Source: Prochloraceae cyanobacterium (GTDB lineage: Bacteria > Cyanobacteriota > Cyanobacteriia > Cyanobacteriales > JASJDA01). From it: DNA of 40,579 nt. Location: assembly GCA_030065755.1 (NCBI GenBank), contig JASJDA010000044.1, positions 1 through 40,579 on the forward strand, written 5' to 3'. Positions within the stretch are counted from its first letter, which is position 1; every line of letters begins with the position of its first letter. The notes below the pieces were generated by a model. It was not told where the DNA came from and did not search any database. It was given only the letters and a program-made list of their open reading frames with translations. Positions 24,561 to 32,949 of the stretch are shown one piece after another. A program made the translations under genes and the position numbers.

Positions 24561-25706
24561 ATGAATAAAAAACCGCCATTAATAACAAAAATATCGCTAA
24601 AAGGATTAGAACTAGCTCCTTCTCAAGTTTGGGGTTCTATTCGTTTAGTGCCTTTATTACGTTCTCATCAAAATAAAAAATTGCGTCTATTTCGTCGCAC
24701 TTACGACGAAGATATAACTATAGTTCATGTCAAGAAAAATATTGATTATATTTCTTACATTCCTCACAGCTTAGTTTTATCTTGGAATAATAATGAAGCT
24801 CCTCAAGTAGCTTGCGGTTCTCAATTAGTAACTGACAGTAAAAGCTTAAATTTAGGATGTTGTAAGGGGGGAATGTTAAATAGGATTGCAAAAAAACAAT
24901 CGCCGAATCAATTGCGATTTTTGCCTCTACATTTAGCAATGGAAGGGTTTCTCTCAATATATTTTTCTGGTCCTAAAGTTGCTTGGAGCGAATACCCCAA
25001 ACGCGTTTTTTCTCAAGGTTTAAATCCTCGATCGGAATTTTCTTATTCAGGTAGCAGTATTAGCGGACTTGAAGATGCTTTAAGAGTGTTTGAAATTCAC
25101 GAAAATCAAGTAGGAATCTTAGTGTTTGTTGCAGAAGCATTAGCCTCGGCTTTTATCGTGCCAAATTCCGAAGACTATCGCGCTTTACATACCAGTTTGC
25201 TGCAAGATTTTTATGGGGAGTTAATTTATTACTACGGAATGCTCCACAATACTCATTATCCTATGGATTTATCCGTAGATGAGGCGAGTATTAATAGTCT
25301 CAAAGAATTAAAAGAAGCGATCGGACATATGCGCCAAGATTGGGCAGATTTTCAAGGATTTATGGCGGATAGTTTATTAGGAAGAGAAATCCAATCTCAG
25401 CCCATTCAAAAAACAGGTTTGTTTAGCTTACAACGCTTTATTACCGATCTAGATCCTCATAAAATTAACCACATAGGAGAAGCGATCGTTAGCAATACAG
25501 GAGAGTTAGAATATCTCAAAACATATCGTCTCTCTGCAAATCAAACCAGAAGAATTTACTTATTATCTCAGCTAGCTAAACATGACTGGAATTTAGATAT
25601 TACTGCAACGGAATTAAATATTAGTCGCATCGAGTTAATTCGTCGTTTAGAAAGAGTTGGTTTTGGCTTTTTACTTAAAGAATCAGTCAGACACGAGGCA
25701 AAATAA
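24561..25706 (+). CDS. ARPP-2-like protein with C-terminal Fis-type HTH
   Basis: A 381-residue protein. Residues about 12-300 match my memory of the ARPP-2 domain ('ARG and Rhodanese-Phosphatase-superfamily-associated Protein'), seen next to ADP-ribosylglycohydrolases and other NAD-related genes. Typical stretches are ELAPSQVWGSIRLVPLLRS, RTYDEDITIVHV, RFLPLHLAMEGFLSIYF and FEIHENQVGILVFVAEALAS. The last 50 residues (LLSQLAKHDWNLDITATELN, then ISRIELIRRLERVGF) are a clear Fis/HTH_8-like helix-turn-helix, as at the C-terminus of sigma54 activators. So the protein is an ARPP-2-like sensor domain with a DNA-binding tail, probably controlling this cluster. Third gene of the monooxygenase-GNAT operon. 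The domain name is from memory and should be checked. Confidence 0.7.
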   Translation: MNKKPPLITKISLKGLELAPSQVWGSIRLVPLLRSHQNKKLRLFRRTYDEDITIVHVKKNIDYISYIPHSLVLSWNNNEAPQVACGSQLVTDSKSLNLGCCKGGMLNRIAKKQSPNQLRFLPLHLAMEGFLSIYFSGPKVAWSEYPKRVFSQGLNPRSEFSYSGSSISGLEDALRVFEIHENQVGILVFVAEALASAFIVPNSEDYRALHTSLLQDFYGELIYYYGMLHNTHYPMDLSVDEASINSLKELKEAIGHMRQDWADFQGFMADSLLGREIQSQPIQKTGLFSLQRFITDLDPHKINHIGEAIVSNTGELEYLKTYRLSANQTRRIYLLSQLAKHDWNLDITATELNISRIELIRRLERVGFGFLLKESVRHEAK

Positions 25707-25753
25707 GGTCGCGCTGGGAATAGTATATAGTAAGTGGTTATATTAGTTTTGCT

Positions 25754-25787
25754 ATAATTAACCTAAGCTTAACCTTAAGTTAATTAT
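25754..25787. repeat. Inverted repeat between the ARPP-2-like and cNMP-binding genes
   Basis: ATAATTAAC and GTTAATTAT pair exactly; after one mismatch four further pairs (TAAG/CTTA) close a six-base loop. A run of six T starts about eight bases later. It can be a terminator of the preceding operon or an operator 34 bases upstream of the next start. Confidence 0.55.
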
Positions 25788-25820
25788 GAATTAACGTTTT
25801 TTATGAGAACAAATTAAGCC

Positions 25821-26210
25821 ATGGAACCAGTCAGAACCATAGAAATTTTTCAAAACTTCCCTTCTCCCAAAACTTTTGTGGCTGGGGACGTAATTTTTAG
25901 GGAAGGAGAACCAGGTAAGGAGACTTATGGAATCATCGAAGGCAACGTTAATATTTTGGTGAAAGGAAAATTGTTAGAAACGATTGAAAAAGGCGACGTT
26001 TTCGGTGAAGGAGCCTTAATTCAGCCAGAACATACTAGAGGATCTACAGCGATCGCTAACACTGACTGCACATTAGCCTTTCTCGATCGATCTCACTTTC
26101 TTTTTGCGATCGAACAGACACCTATGTTTGCCGTGCAATTACTCAAAAGTTATTCCGATCGCCTGCGTAGTTTGAGGCACATGCTTGTTGAGACATTACC
26201 AAATTCGTAA
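25821..26210 (+). CDS. Stand-alone cyclic nucleotide-binding domain protein
   Basis: A 129-residue single cNMP-binding (Crp-like) domain: FQNFPSPKTFVAGDVIFREGEPG at the start, the beta-roll IIEGNVNILVKG, and the phosphate-binding cassette region FGEGALIQPEHTRGSTAIA with the Glu and the Arg normally used to hold the cyclic phosphate (E of FGEGAL, R of TRGSTA). The C-helix follows and the protein ends there; there is no DNA-binding or kinase domain. Such one-domain proteins act as cyclic-nucleotide-responsive subunits or regulators. The partner is unknown. It lies 114 bases after the ARPP-2-like gene and is convergent with the protease gene, 12 bases away. Confidence 0.88.
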   Translation: MEPVRTIEIFQNFPSPKTFVAGDVIFREGEPGKETYGIIEGNVNILVKGKLLETIEKGDVFGEGALIQPEHTRGSTAIANTDCTLAFLDRSHFLFAIEQTPMFAVQLLKSYSDRLRSLRHMLVETLPNS

Positions 26211-26222
26211 CATTATATTTAA

Positions 26223-27122
26223 CTACTGCTTATTTGCTTTACTTTGCTTATCCGGCATAGGTCTGCCTTTGGTTTCGGGTAAAGCTGGATAAGGTTGATA
26301 TGGATAAGGAATATACTGAACAGAGGGACGACCTCCTTGAGGTTGGGGATATAAATCCATCAATTCATATATTAATTTTGGCAGACCGACGACAATTGGT
26401 AGACCTAATTGCGTAGCTTCTTCAACGGTAATGGGACAGTCATGGGTAATTATACCAGTGGTGAGGAAAGTAACAATTTTTTCTATGTTTTCTGGAGCAA
26501 TTTTCTGTTCGGGAATATCATCTTTGAGTAGAGTGCGCACGAAACGCTGTACCTGTTTGACTGCTTTACCTGCCAAATCTGCCATCATTAAGGTTTGGTC
26601 TTCTATATTCTCAATTGGCTTTTTCGCTACCACCGACAAAATACTACCTGCAGCCATATTACCTAATTGGGGGTCAACTGGCCCTAACACTGCATTGGCA
26701 TCCATGACAATTTCATCTGCGGCTAAGGCTAACATAGTCCCCCCACTCATAGCATAGTGAGGAATGAAGACGGTCACCTTAGAAGGATGGCGAATTAAGG
26801 CTCTAGCAATTTGTTCTGTAGCTAGGACTAATCCCCCTGGAGTATGTAAGATAAGGTCGATCGGCACTTCTGGGGGAGTCAGACGAATTGCTCGCAATAC
26901 CTGTTCGGAATCTTCAATAGATATATAGCGCGACAAGGGAATTCCTAACAAACTAACCGATTCTTGTCGGTGAATCAGTAAAATTACTCGACTTTTACGT
27001 TTTCGCTCGAATTCTTGTATAGATTGAAGCCTTGTCAATTCTACTTTGCGGCGTTGCCATACAGGTTGTAAAGAAGACAAAACTAGAAAAAGTAGAAATA
27101 TATTAAAAAAGTTGAATTCCAT
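26223..27122 (-). CDS. Membrane-anchored ClpP-fold serine protease (SDH/SppA-like)
   Basis: A 299-residue protein with one N-terminal membrane helix (about 5-20, NFFNIFLLFLVLSSLQP), then a ClpP/crotonase-fold domain of the 'serine dehydrogenase proteinase' (PF01972) type. Visible elements: VPIDLILHTPGGLVLA (oxyanion glycines), the nucleophile Ser126 in HYAMSGGTMLALAADEIVMD, and DANAVLGPVDPQLG. A charged segment about 180-240 follows. The C-terminal 45 residues are Pro/Tyr/Gln-rich and probably disordered. Homologues are widespread in bacteria and archaea and resemble a signal-peptide peptidase A core. The start lies 182 bases from the divergent NACHT gene. A link to the NACHT pair is possible but not shown by the sequence. 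Confidence 0.87.
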   Translation of the reverse strand: MEFNFFNIFLLFLVLSSLQPVWQRRKVELTRLQSIQEFERKRKSRVILLIHRQESVSLLGIPLSRYISIEDSEQVLRAIRLTPPEVPIDLILHTPGGLVLATEQIARALIRHPSKVTVFIPHYAMSGGTMLALAADEIVMDANAVLGPVDPQLGNMAAGSILSVVAKKPIENIEDQTLMMADLAGKAVKQVQRFVRTLLKDDIPEQKIAPENIEKIVTFLTTGIITHDCPITVEEATQLGLPIVVGLPKLIYELMDLYPQPQGGRPSVQYIPYPYQPYPALPETKGRPMPDKQSKANKQ

Positions 27123-27190
27123 GCCGATCGATCGATAGTTATATTTGTTTTTTTATCCACTTCTAAGACTAAAGTATAAACCTATATCGA

Positions 27191-27202
27191 TCGCTCGAGC
27201 GA
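27191..27202. promoter_or_regulatory. 12-base palindrome upstream of the NACHT genes
   Basis: TCGCTCGAGCGA is a perfect palindrome in the 182-base divergent region between the protease and the first NACHT gene. It may be an operator, or just an offshoot of the HIP1-like CGATCG bias. Confidence 0.35.
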
Positions 27203-27304
27203 CTGGTTTGGCTTAACTTAATTCCCGCATTGACAGCGGTTGCGCTCGCCTGGTACTAATAAATCAAGTCTTAAGCAGACTCAAACATCTACCCCGATAT
27301 TCTG

Positions 27305-29482
27305 ATGCCAGATCCAACCTTACTCCGTTTATTAACTCCCATCGCTGGGCAAATTGCAAGAGGTCTATTGAATAAGATTCAAGGTCAATTCAACCGTGAT
27401 GAATTAGAACAAGCAATTAAAGCTGGTTTAACTGCTGCTGTAGAACAAGAAAATCAGCTTTCAATAGATCAGCGTATATTTTTCAAATCTCAGAGTGATG
27501 GTTTTCAAGGAGTTGATCGCTTTCTCGGAGATTTTTTTAACCAGGAAAGGGTACTAGAACATTTAAGCAAACCCTTCAACGATCATGAATGGATCTCTGT
27601 TTCCTCTTTAGTAGCTGAGTTCAAACACGTAGTACAAAATTATCAAAAAGTCGATCCACTTAAAAACCGAATCGAACCTTGGTTAAAAACATTTTTAAAT
27701 AGTTATTTTCAACATACTCCTGCCTATTATCACTTTCAAGATGTCAAAAAAAAGTATTTTCAGAAATTAATAAAACGATATGGAAAGGTTAGATTTGGAG
27801 GAATTACATTACGAGGAATGCAATTCGATAATCCAGAGGAATTACTCAAAATTTTTGTCGTCCCTGATGTTAAAGCACAAACAAGCGATCCAACTGAATC
27901 AATTAGCGCTAATGAGTTATTAAATTTAAGTCAATCTAAGAGAATGGTATTGTTAGGTGCACCTGGTTCTGGTAAAACTTCATTAATCAATTATTTTGCT
28001 GTAAAACTTGCATCTAAAGAGGCAGGAGAATTAGGAATAGTTTCAGATACAGATTGGCTACCAATTGTCATTAAAATTCCCGATCTAGCAACAAGATGGT
28101 CTAATATTAGCATTTTCGAATACCTGCGTGAATTGGCCAAAAAACGAATGGAGATAACTAATTTTCCTCAAGGTTTTTTTGAATATTGGATAGATTGCGG
28201 CAGAGGCATTATTTTACTGGACAGCTTAGATGAAATACCAGAAGAAAGTAACCGCTTTCAAGTAGCAGAAAAAATCGAATCTTTTCTAGAAAAAAATCTA
28301 CAAAACCGAGCAATTATTACTTGTCGTCCTGCTGGTTACAGGGCATACTTTTTAGAAGCTCAAGATTATCCTATTTATAAACTTCAGCCTTTTGATAAAC
28401 CAAAAATAAATCTTTTTATCGAGCTATGGTACCAACAACGTTTTTCCGATCCCCAAGAGTCACAAATACGGCAGAATAAACTTAAAGAATTATTGTACGC
28501 AAACCCTCGAATTCAACTATTAGCACAAAATCCTTTGTTATTAATGATAATTGCTTTGGTTCATCGTTATGCAAATATTAAGTTACCAGAAAGACGGAGC
28601 AAACTTTACGAAAATGCCGTGACAACTTTATTAAACAGTTGGCAATATGAAAAAGATATCACCAACGATCCAGAAAATAAAAAACCTCCTCAATTCAAGC
28701 ATATAAACTTAGAAGATATAGAGCGCTTAATGGAAACAATAGCCTACTGGATTCACAGCGAAAAAAATATTGATAACGAAAAAAATAATAGCACAATAGA
28801 CGGCGAGGTATTAATCAATAAATTAATCGGAGAGATTAAAGAATTAAAAAAAATCGAATACTATCAGGCGAAAAAAGAAGCGGAGGAGTTTCTCCAATAT
28901 ATACGGGATAGAACGGGTTTACTTAACAAACAAGAGTCAAATATTTACGGTTTCGTACATCCAACTTTTCAAGAGTATCTATGTGCTAAAGAAATTTCCT
29001 ATCAACAATCGGATGATGGTTTTAAGGTGGTAGAGGATAAGATCGAAACATACCTGTATAATTCTCATTGGCAAGAAGTTTTGTTATTACTCTTAGGAGA
29101 ACAAAAAACTCCCAATCAAGCTGCTAAATTTCTCAATGCTATTCTCAAGCAATCTAGCGACGATAACAATTGGCGTTATCACCAGATATTATTTGCAGGT
29201 ATGTGCTTGTCTGAAAATCCGAAAAATTTACTTTCAGCTACGGATGACCCTTCAAGCAATATTTTGCAAGAGTTGGTTAGCCTAGAAGTAAGTACAGATC
29301 CTTTAGTCGATACCAATACAAAATCTAAGGTTAGGGAAATTATTTGCAGTCTAAAAGAAACAGCTTTTCAGCCCGAAGCTCTAAAAATTATAGAACAACA
29401 TTCACAGAAAATAAATCCAGACCGTTTACAACAATATCGAGAAACTCTAGCAGCAACAGAAAACGAATTGCCAAAGGATTGA
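27305..29482 (+). CDS. NACHT-family STAND NTPase with N-terminal extension (first of pair)
   Basis: A 725-residue STAND ATPase. Residues 1-135 form a helical N-terminal region with LLNKIQGQF and FQGVDRFLGDFFNQERVL; the position fits an effector or adaptor domain, but I do not recognise it. The linker KRYGKVRFGGI precedes a NACHT module: Walker A GAPGSGKT (218-225), Walker B IILLDSLDE (302-310), the RPAGYR sensor-like motif near 343, and the winged-helix region NPLLLMIIALVHRY. The end (about 520-725) is helical with no clear repeats. Bacterial NACHT proteins are known anti-phage sensors (bNACHT). The gene is A/T-rich and 143 bases separate it from the second NACHT gene, to which it is clearly related through the whole NTPase core and the following helices. 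Confidence 0.88.
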   Translation: MPDPTLLRLLTPIAGQIARGLLNKIQGQFNRDELEQAIKAGLTAAVEQENQLSIDQRIFFKSQSDGFQGVDRFLGDFFNQERVLEHLSKPFNDHEWISVSSLVAEFKHVVQNYQKVDPLKNRIEPWLKTFLNSYFQHTPAYYHFQDVKKKYFQKLIKRYGKVRFGGITLRGMQFDNPEELLKIFVVPDVKAQTSDPTESISANELLNLSQSKRMVLLGAPGSGKTSLINYFAVKLASKEAGELGIVSDTDWLPIVIKIPDLATRWSNISIFEYLRELAKKRMEITNFPQGFFEYWIDCGRGIILLDSLDEIPEESNRFQVAEKIESFLEKNLQNRAIITCRPAGYRAYFLEAQDYPIYKLQPFDKPKINLFIELWYQQRFSDPQESQIRQNKLKELLYANPRIQLLAQNPLLLMIIALVHRYANIKLPERRSKLYENAVTTLLNSWQYEKDITNDPENKKPPQFKHINLEDIERLMETIAYWIHSEKNIDNEKNNSTIDGEVLINKLIGEIKELKKIEYYQAKKEAEEFLQYIRDRTGLLNKQESNIYGFVHPTFQEYLCAKEISYQQSDDGFKVVEDKIETYLYNSHWQEVLLLLLGEQKTPNQAAKFLNAILKQSSDDNNWRYHQILFAGMCLSENPKNLLSATDDPSSNILQELVSLEVSTDPLVDTNTKSKVREIICSLKETAFQPEALKIIEQHSQKINPDRLQQYRETLAATENELPKD

Positions 29483-29625
29483 TAAAATAAGGAAAACACT
29501 TTTGAGTTCCAACTTGTTCATACTCTACCGATTAATTCCAACTAAAATGCTGAATTCTTCCCCTACTTAATCATTGTCCCTTTTTTAAGGCAGATTTAGG
29601 GGATATTTAACCACAAAAGTGCTAT

Positions 29626-32256
29626 ATGACAACTCTACCAACCAGCGATCGAGCTGCACAACTTCAACAGGCTAAAGCAAACTATTGCCAACGGCTGACA
29701 CAACGGTACGATAACATTAAGTTTAGTGGCATTTCTGTAGCGACACAAGAGACCGAAAAATCCTCTAAACTTATTAGCGAAATTTTTGTAATGCTAGACG
29801 TGGTAGAAGAGGTGAGCAGGCTCGATAGCCCTTCTATGCACGAAGAATTCCACTTAGAATCAACCCTCTCAGAAAACCGCACCAGAAGGAAGTTTAGCGC
29901 CCAAGATTTATTAAGTAAAACGAGATCGAAAAAAATAGTTTTGGTAGGCGCGCCAGGTTCTGGTAAAACTACTTTGAGCATCTATTTTGCCCTAATGTTA
30001 GCCCACGATAGCCCTAAATCTTTAGGCTTATCTCCAGATAAAGACTGGCTGCCGATTATAATTCGTATTAGAGATTGGATAAGATATCCAGACACGAGCG
30101 TTATAGATTACTTGTGGCAGTTTGTAGTTAAAACTATGTCCGTCAGTGACTTGCCACCAGGATTTTTTCAGCATTGGCTAGAAGATGGCAGGGCGCTAAT
30201 TTTGTTCGACGGTTTGGATGAAGTGCCAGAAGAAAGCAGGCGCTATGCTGTAGTAGAAGAAATTACTGCTTTTTTAGCTGAATATCCCCAAAATCCAGTT
30301 ATTATTACATCTCGTCCAGCTGGTTATAGGCGGGACTTTTTCCGCACTCAAGAGTTTCCTCACTATCAGCTTCAGCCTTTTGACGATCGCCAAATCGAAC
30401 AGTTTATTACCTACTGGTACAATAGCCGCATTCCCGACCCAGTCGAAGCAACAAGGCGCAAAGAAAGTCTCAAAAAAGTGCTAGATGAGAACGATCGCAT
30501 TAAACTGCTGGCAAGAAATCCCCTGCTATTAAATATTATCGTCCTCATTCACCGCTATCAAGCTTACTTGCTGCCCATAAAGCGTTACAATCTCTACAAC
30601 GTTGCTATAGATACCCTTTTAACAGCTTGGGATGCCAACAAGGAAATTAGCGGTTATAAAGAGTTGCACTATCTGGATCTCGACGATCTGCGCAGGTTGA
30701 TGGAAATTTTGGCTTATTGGGTTCATCAAAAAGGTAATAGGGGAGATAAAGAGGGCGTTACTTTAATAGAAAGGAAAGCACTGATTTACAAGTTAACTGA
30801 AGAGATTAAGATTTTTAAACAGATCGAAACTGGCGAGGCTGAAAAAGAAGCCATAAGATTTGTTAATTATATTCGCGATCGCACTGGTTTACTCAACGAA
30901 CAAGGTAGGGACGTTTACGCCTTTGTCCACAAAACCTTTCAAGAATATCTCTGCGCCCAAGAAATTTACTACCAACAACAGGACTATGGTTTTGAGGTTA
31001 TTTCAGAGCATATTCACAAGTATCTCCACGATCCTCACTGGCGGGAGGTTTTGTTATTGTTGGTTGCTCAACAAACACCTAAAAAAGCTGCTAGAGCAAT
31101 TCGAGCAATTCTCGATCGGGGTAGCGAGTACGAACAATGGTTGGACCGCGATTTATTATTTGCTGGTAGTTGCTTGGTGGAAAATCCCAAAAATTTGAAA
31201 GCTGCAGATAATAAGTTACCCCAGGATATTTTAGAACGATTGGTAGAGCTAGAAGCCAGCGATGAAGATCTAGTTGGGGAAAGAGTTCGTCAGCAGGTTT
31301 TTCAAACTCTTTGCAGTCTATATGAAACTGATTTTCAGAAACAAGCACTAGAATTATTGAAATCAAAGAGCGATCGTATTGATAAAAATAGATTTCTAAA
31401 ATATCGGGCAGCTTTAGGGAAAAAGGAAGCAGTTATTAAAAATTTGCTGGGGCTGCTGAAGGAGGAGGATTCTGTTATGCGTCGCTATGCTGCATCAGCT
31501 TTGGGCAACTTGGGCATAGCTTCAGAGTCGGTGCTAGCTGCTTTGCTGGAACGGCTGAAGGATAAGGATTATGTTGTGCGTCGCTTGACTGCAGAAGCTT
31601 TGGGCAACTTGGGTATTGCTTCGGACGAGGTGGGAAATGCTTTGCTGAAACTGCTGAAGGATGACTCCTCGTCATCCTTGGTGCGTGGCTATGCTGCACA
31701 AGCTTTGGGTAAGTTGGGCATTGATTCGGACGAGGTGCTAGATGCTTTGCTGAAACTGCTGAAACACGAGGATTATTCGGTTACTTCGATGCCTTCGCTG
31801 CGTTGCTTTGCGATAGAAGCTTTGGGTAAGTTGGGCATTGATTCGGACGAGGTGCTAGATACTTTGCTGAAGCTGTTGGAACAAGACGATTATTCGATGC
31901 GTCGCTTTACCGCAAATGCCTTGGGCCGATTGGGCATAGGTTCGGACACGAAGGTGGTAGATGCTTTGCGGAAGCGGTTGGAAGACGACGATTATTTGGT
32001 GCGTGGCTTTGCTGCACAAGCCTTGGGTAGATTGGGCAGAGGTTCGGACACGAAGGTGGTAGATGTCTTGTTGGATGGGCTGGAGGAAGAGGATTTTTGG
32101 GTGCGTGGCTTTGCTGCAGAAGCTTTGGGCAACTTGGGCAAACAATCTAGTGAGGTTTTGCCTGCTGTGGTGCAATGGCTGCAACAGCATCAGGATTCAA
32201 AATATATAGGTAGGGGCATAGATGCCCTATGGGATTTGGTGAAAGCAGAAGTTTAG
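29626..32256 (+). CDS. NACHT-family NTPase with C-terminal HEAT repeats (second of pair)
   Basis: An 876-residue NACHT ATPase. Only about 30 residues precede the linker QRYDNIKFSGISVA, so the N-terminal domain of its neighbour is missing here. Walker A is GAPGSGKT (108-115), Walker B LILFDGLDE (191-199), followed by RPAGYRRDF and NPLLLNIIVLIHRY. From about residue 605 to the end there are HEAT/PBS-lyase-like repeats (ALGNLGIASE and ALGKLGIDSD units), likely the ligand-sensing or scaffold part. Several repeats are near-identical in DNA. Compared with the first NACHT gene, many stretches align closely (SRPAGYR, LDE(V/I)PEES, HxYQLQPFD). The pair looks like a gene duplication followed by loss of one end in each, giving an effector-type and a sensor-type partner. 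Confidence 0.9.
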   Translation: MTTLPTSDRAAQLQQAKANYCQRLTQRYDNIKFSGISVATQETEKSSKLISEIFVMLDVVEEVSRLDSPSMHEEFHLESTLSENRTRRKFSAQDLLSKTRSKKIVLVGAPGSGKTTLSIYFALMLAHDSPKSLGLSPDKDWLPIIIRIRDWIRYPDTSVIDYLWQFVVKTMSVSDLPPGFFQHWLEDGRALILFDGLDEVPEESRRYAVVEEITAFLAEYPQNPVIITSRPAGYRRDFFRTQEFPHYQLQPFDDRQIEQFITYWYNSRIPDPVEATRRKESLKKVLDENDRIKLLARNPLLLNIIVLIHRYQAYLLPIKRYNLYNVAIDTLLTAWDANKEISGYKELHYLDLDDLRRLMEILAYWVHQKGNRGDKEGVTLIERKALIYKLTEEIKIFKQIETGEAEKEAIRFVNYIRDRTGLLNEQGRDVYAFVHKTFQEYLCAQEIYYQQQDYGFEVISEHIHKYLHDPHWREVLLLLVAQQTPKKAARAIRAILDRGSEYEQWLDRDLLFAGSCLVENPKNLKAADNKLPQDILERLVELEASDEDLVGERVRQQVFQTLCSLYETDFQKQALELLKSKSDRIDKNRFLKYRAALGKKEAVIKNLLGLLKEEDSVMRRYAASALGNLGIASESVLAALLERLKDKDYVVRRLTAEALGNLGIASDEVGNALLKLLKDDSSSSLVRGYAAQALGKLGIDSDEVLDALLKLLKHEDYSVTSMPSLRCFAIEALGKLGIDSDEVLDTLLKLLEQDDYSMRRFTANALGRLGIGSDTKVVDALRKRLEDDDYLVRGFAAQALGRLGRGSDTKVVDVLLDGLEEEDFWVRGFAAEALGNLGKQSSEVLPAVVQWLQQHQDSKYIGRGIDALWDLVKAEV
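31440..32190 (+). repeat. HEAT-encoding DNA repeats, recently expanded
   Basis: Repeat units coding for (A)LG(N/K)LGI(A/D)S(D)E(V)L are direct in the DNA. A 42-base stretch is identical at 31702 and 31819 (offset 117 bases, 39 codons). Another block (GGTTCGGACACGAAGGTGG) occurs near 31939 and 32040. Identity in third codon positions shows recent expansion or gene conversion. Confidence 0.85.
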
Positions 32257-32365
32257 TAACGAGTAAAGTCTCAAAAACTTTCTCACCTAAATACGATCGC
32301 CACTAGCAAGACCATCGGCTTTGAGTCAGTGTTTATATTTACAAACGATTATTACCAGACGAGCG

Positions 32366-32391
32366 GGGGATTATTCCCTCTCTATTTTTAT
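32366..32391 (+). terminator. Weak terminator-like hairpin after the NACHT pair
   Basis: GGGGA/TTCCC with one wobble and a three-base loop is followed by TCTCTATTTTTA, about 110 bases after the stop. The rest of the 287-base gap before the next gene is A/T-rich with nothing else recognised. Confidence 0.35.
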
Positions 32392-32543
32392 AAACTTAGT
32401 ATTAACTAGTAACTTACTGCTTAAAACTTTCATAAATCTACCGAGATTATACTTACCTATAACTAACTAAAAGTGTAAATTAATAAAAGATAAGTTAAGC
32501 CGAAATTATCCCAATAATAAAATTATCGATAGAGTTCCTAATT

Positions 32544-32843
32544 ATGAGAAAAATTGCTGTCAAAATTCAATTATTAACAGTTACAACCCTAGTATTATTG
32601 CTTAATGGATTAGCCCAAAATGCAACTGCTGCTCCCAGTGAGGTCAAAGGTAACTTAGAAAAGATTGTCCAATATAGACAGGGATTACCCCAACAAATCA
32701 CAGAAACCCTCACAATACAGACTATCATCTTAACTTCAGTATTACTAGCCCTAGGAAAAGGGGGTGCGATCGAACGCGAACAAAAACCCTCTTTCCAAAA
32801 ATCCACGGAAAAATCTTCTCAAAAAACCACTTCCATCAAATAG
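32544..32843 (+). CDS. Small secreted/anchored protein, unknown function
   Basis: Unrecognised 99-residue protein. A signal peptide (KIAVKIQ basic start, LLTVTTLVLLLNGLA core) ends at a likely cleavage site ATA|APS. A short linker follows (about 32-55), then a hydrophobic helix (about 58-74, TIQTIILTSVLLALGKG), and a basic, Lys/Ser/Gln-rich tail. The layout (signal, short linker, one helix, charged tail) is like the tandem genes at 18560/18984 and the start of the 2806-3603 protein (both this and that one begin the mature chain with APS), but sequence identity is too low to call a family. The ORF has normal start and stop and no obvious ribosome site. Confidence 0.6.
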   Translation: MRKIAVKIQLLTVTTLVLLLNGLAQNATAAPSEVKGNLEKIVQYRQGLPQQITETLTIQTIILTSVLLALGKGGAIEREQKPSFQKSTEKSSQKTTSIK

Positions 32844-32895
32844 TCATTATATCAAAACCTAAAAAAATCAATTTAATAGTGACGATCGCCTATTT

Positions 32896-32938
32896 CTCCC
32901 CCTCTCCCTCTCCCCCACTCTCCCCTTCTCCCCCTCTT
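32896..32938 (+). repeat. Pyrimidine-rich CTCCCC tract
   Basis: Irregular CTCCCCCTCTCCC units between two convergent genes; a low-complexity tract of a sort common in cyanobacterial intergenic DNA, with no spacer pattern. Confidence 0.6.
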
Positions 32939-32949
32939 GCAAAGCAAAA

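Noticed and set aside
30860-31198. 112-residue plus-strand frame inside the second NACHT gene
   Set aside because: Out-of-frame shadow of a well-supported gene.
32896-32938. Possible CRISPR or structured element
   Set aside because: Irregular pyrimidine tract without fixed unit length or spacers.
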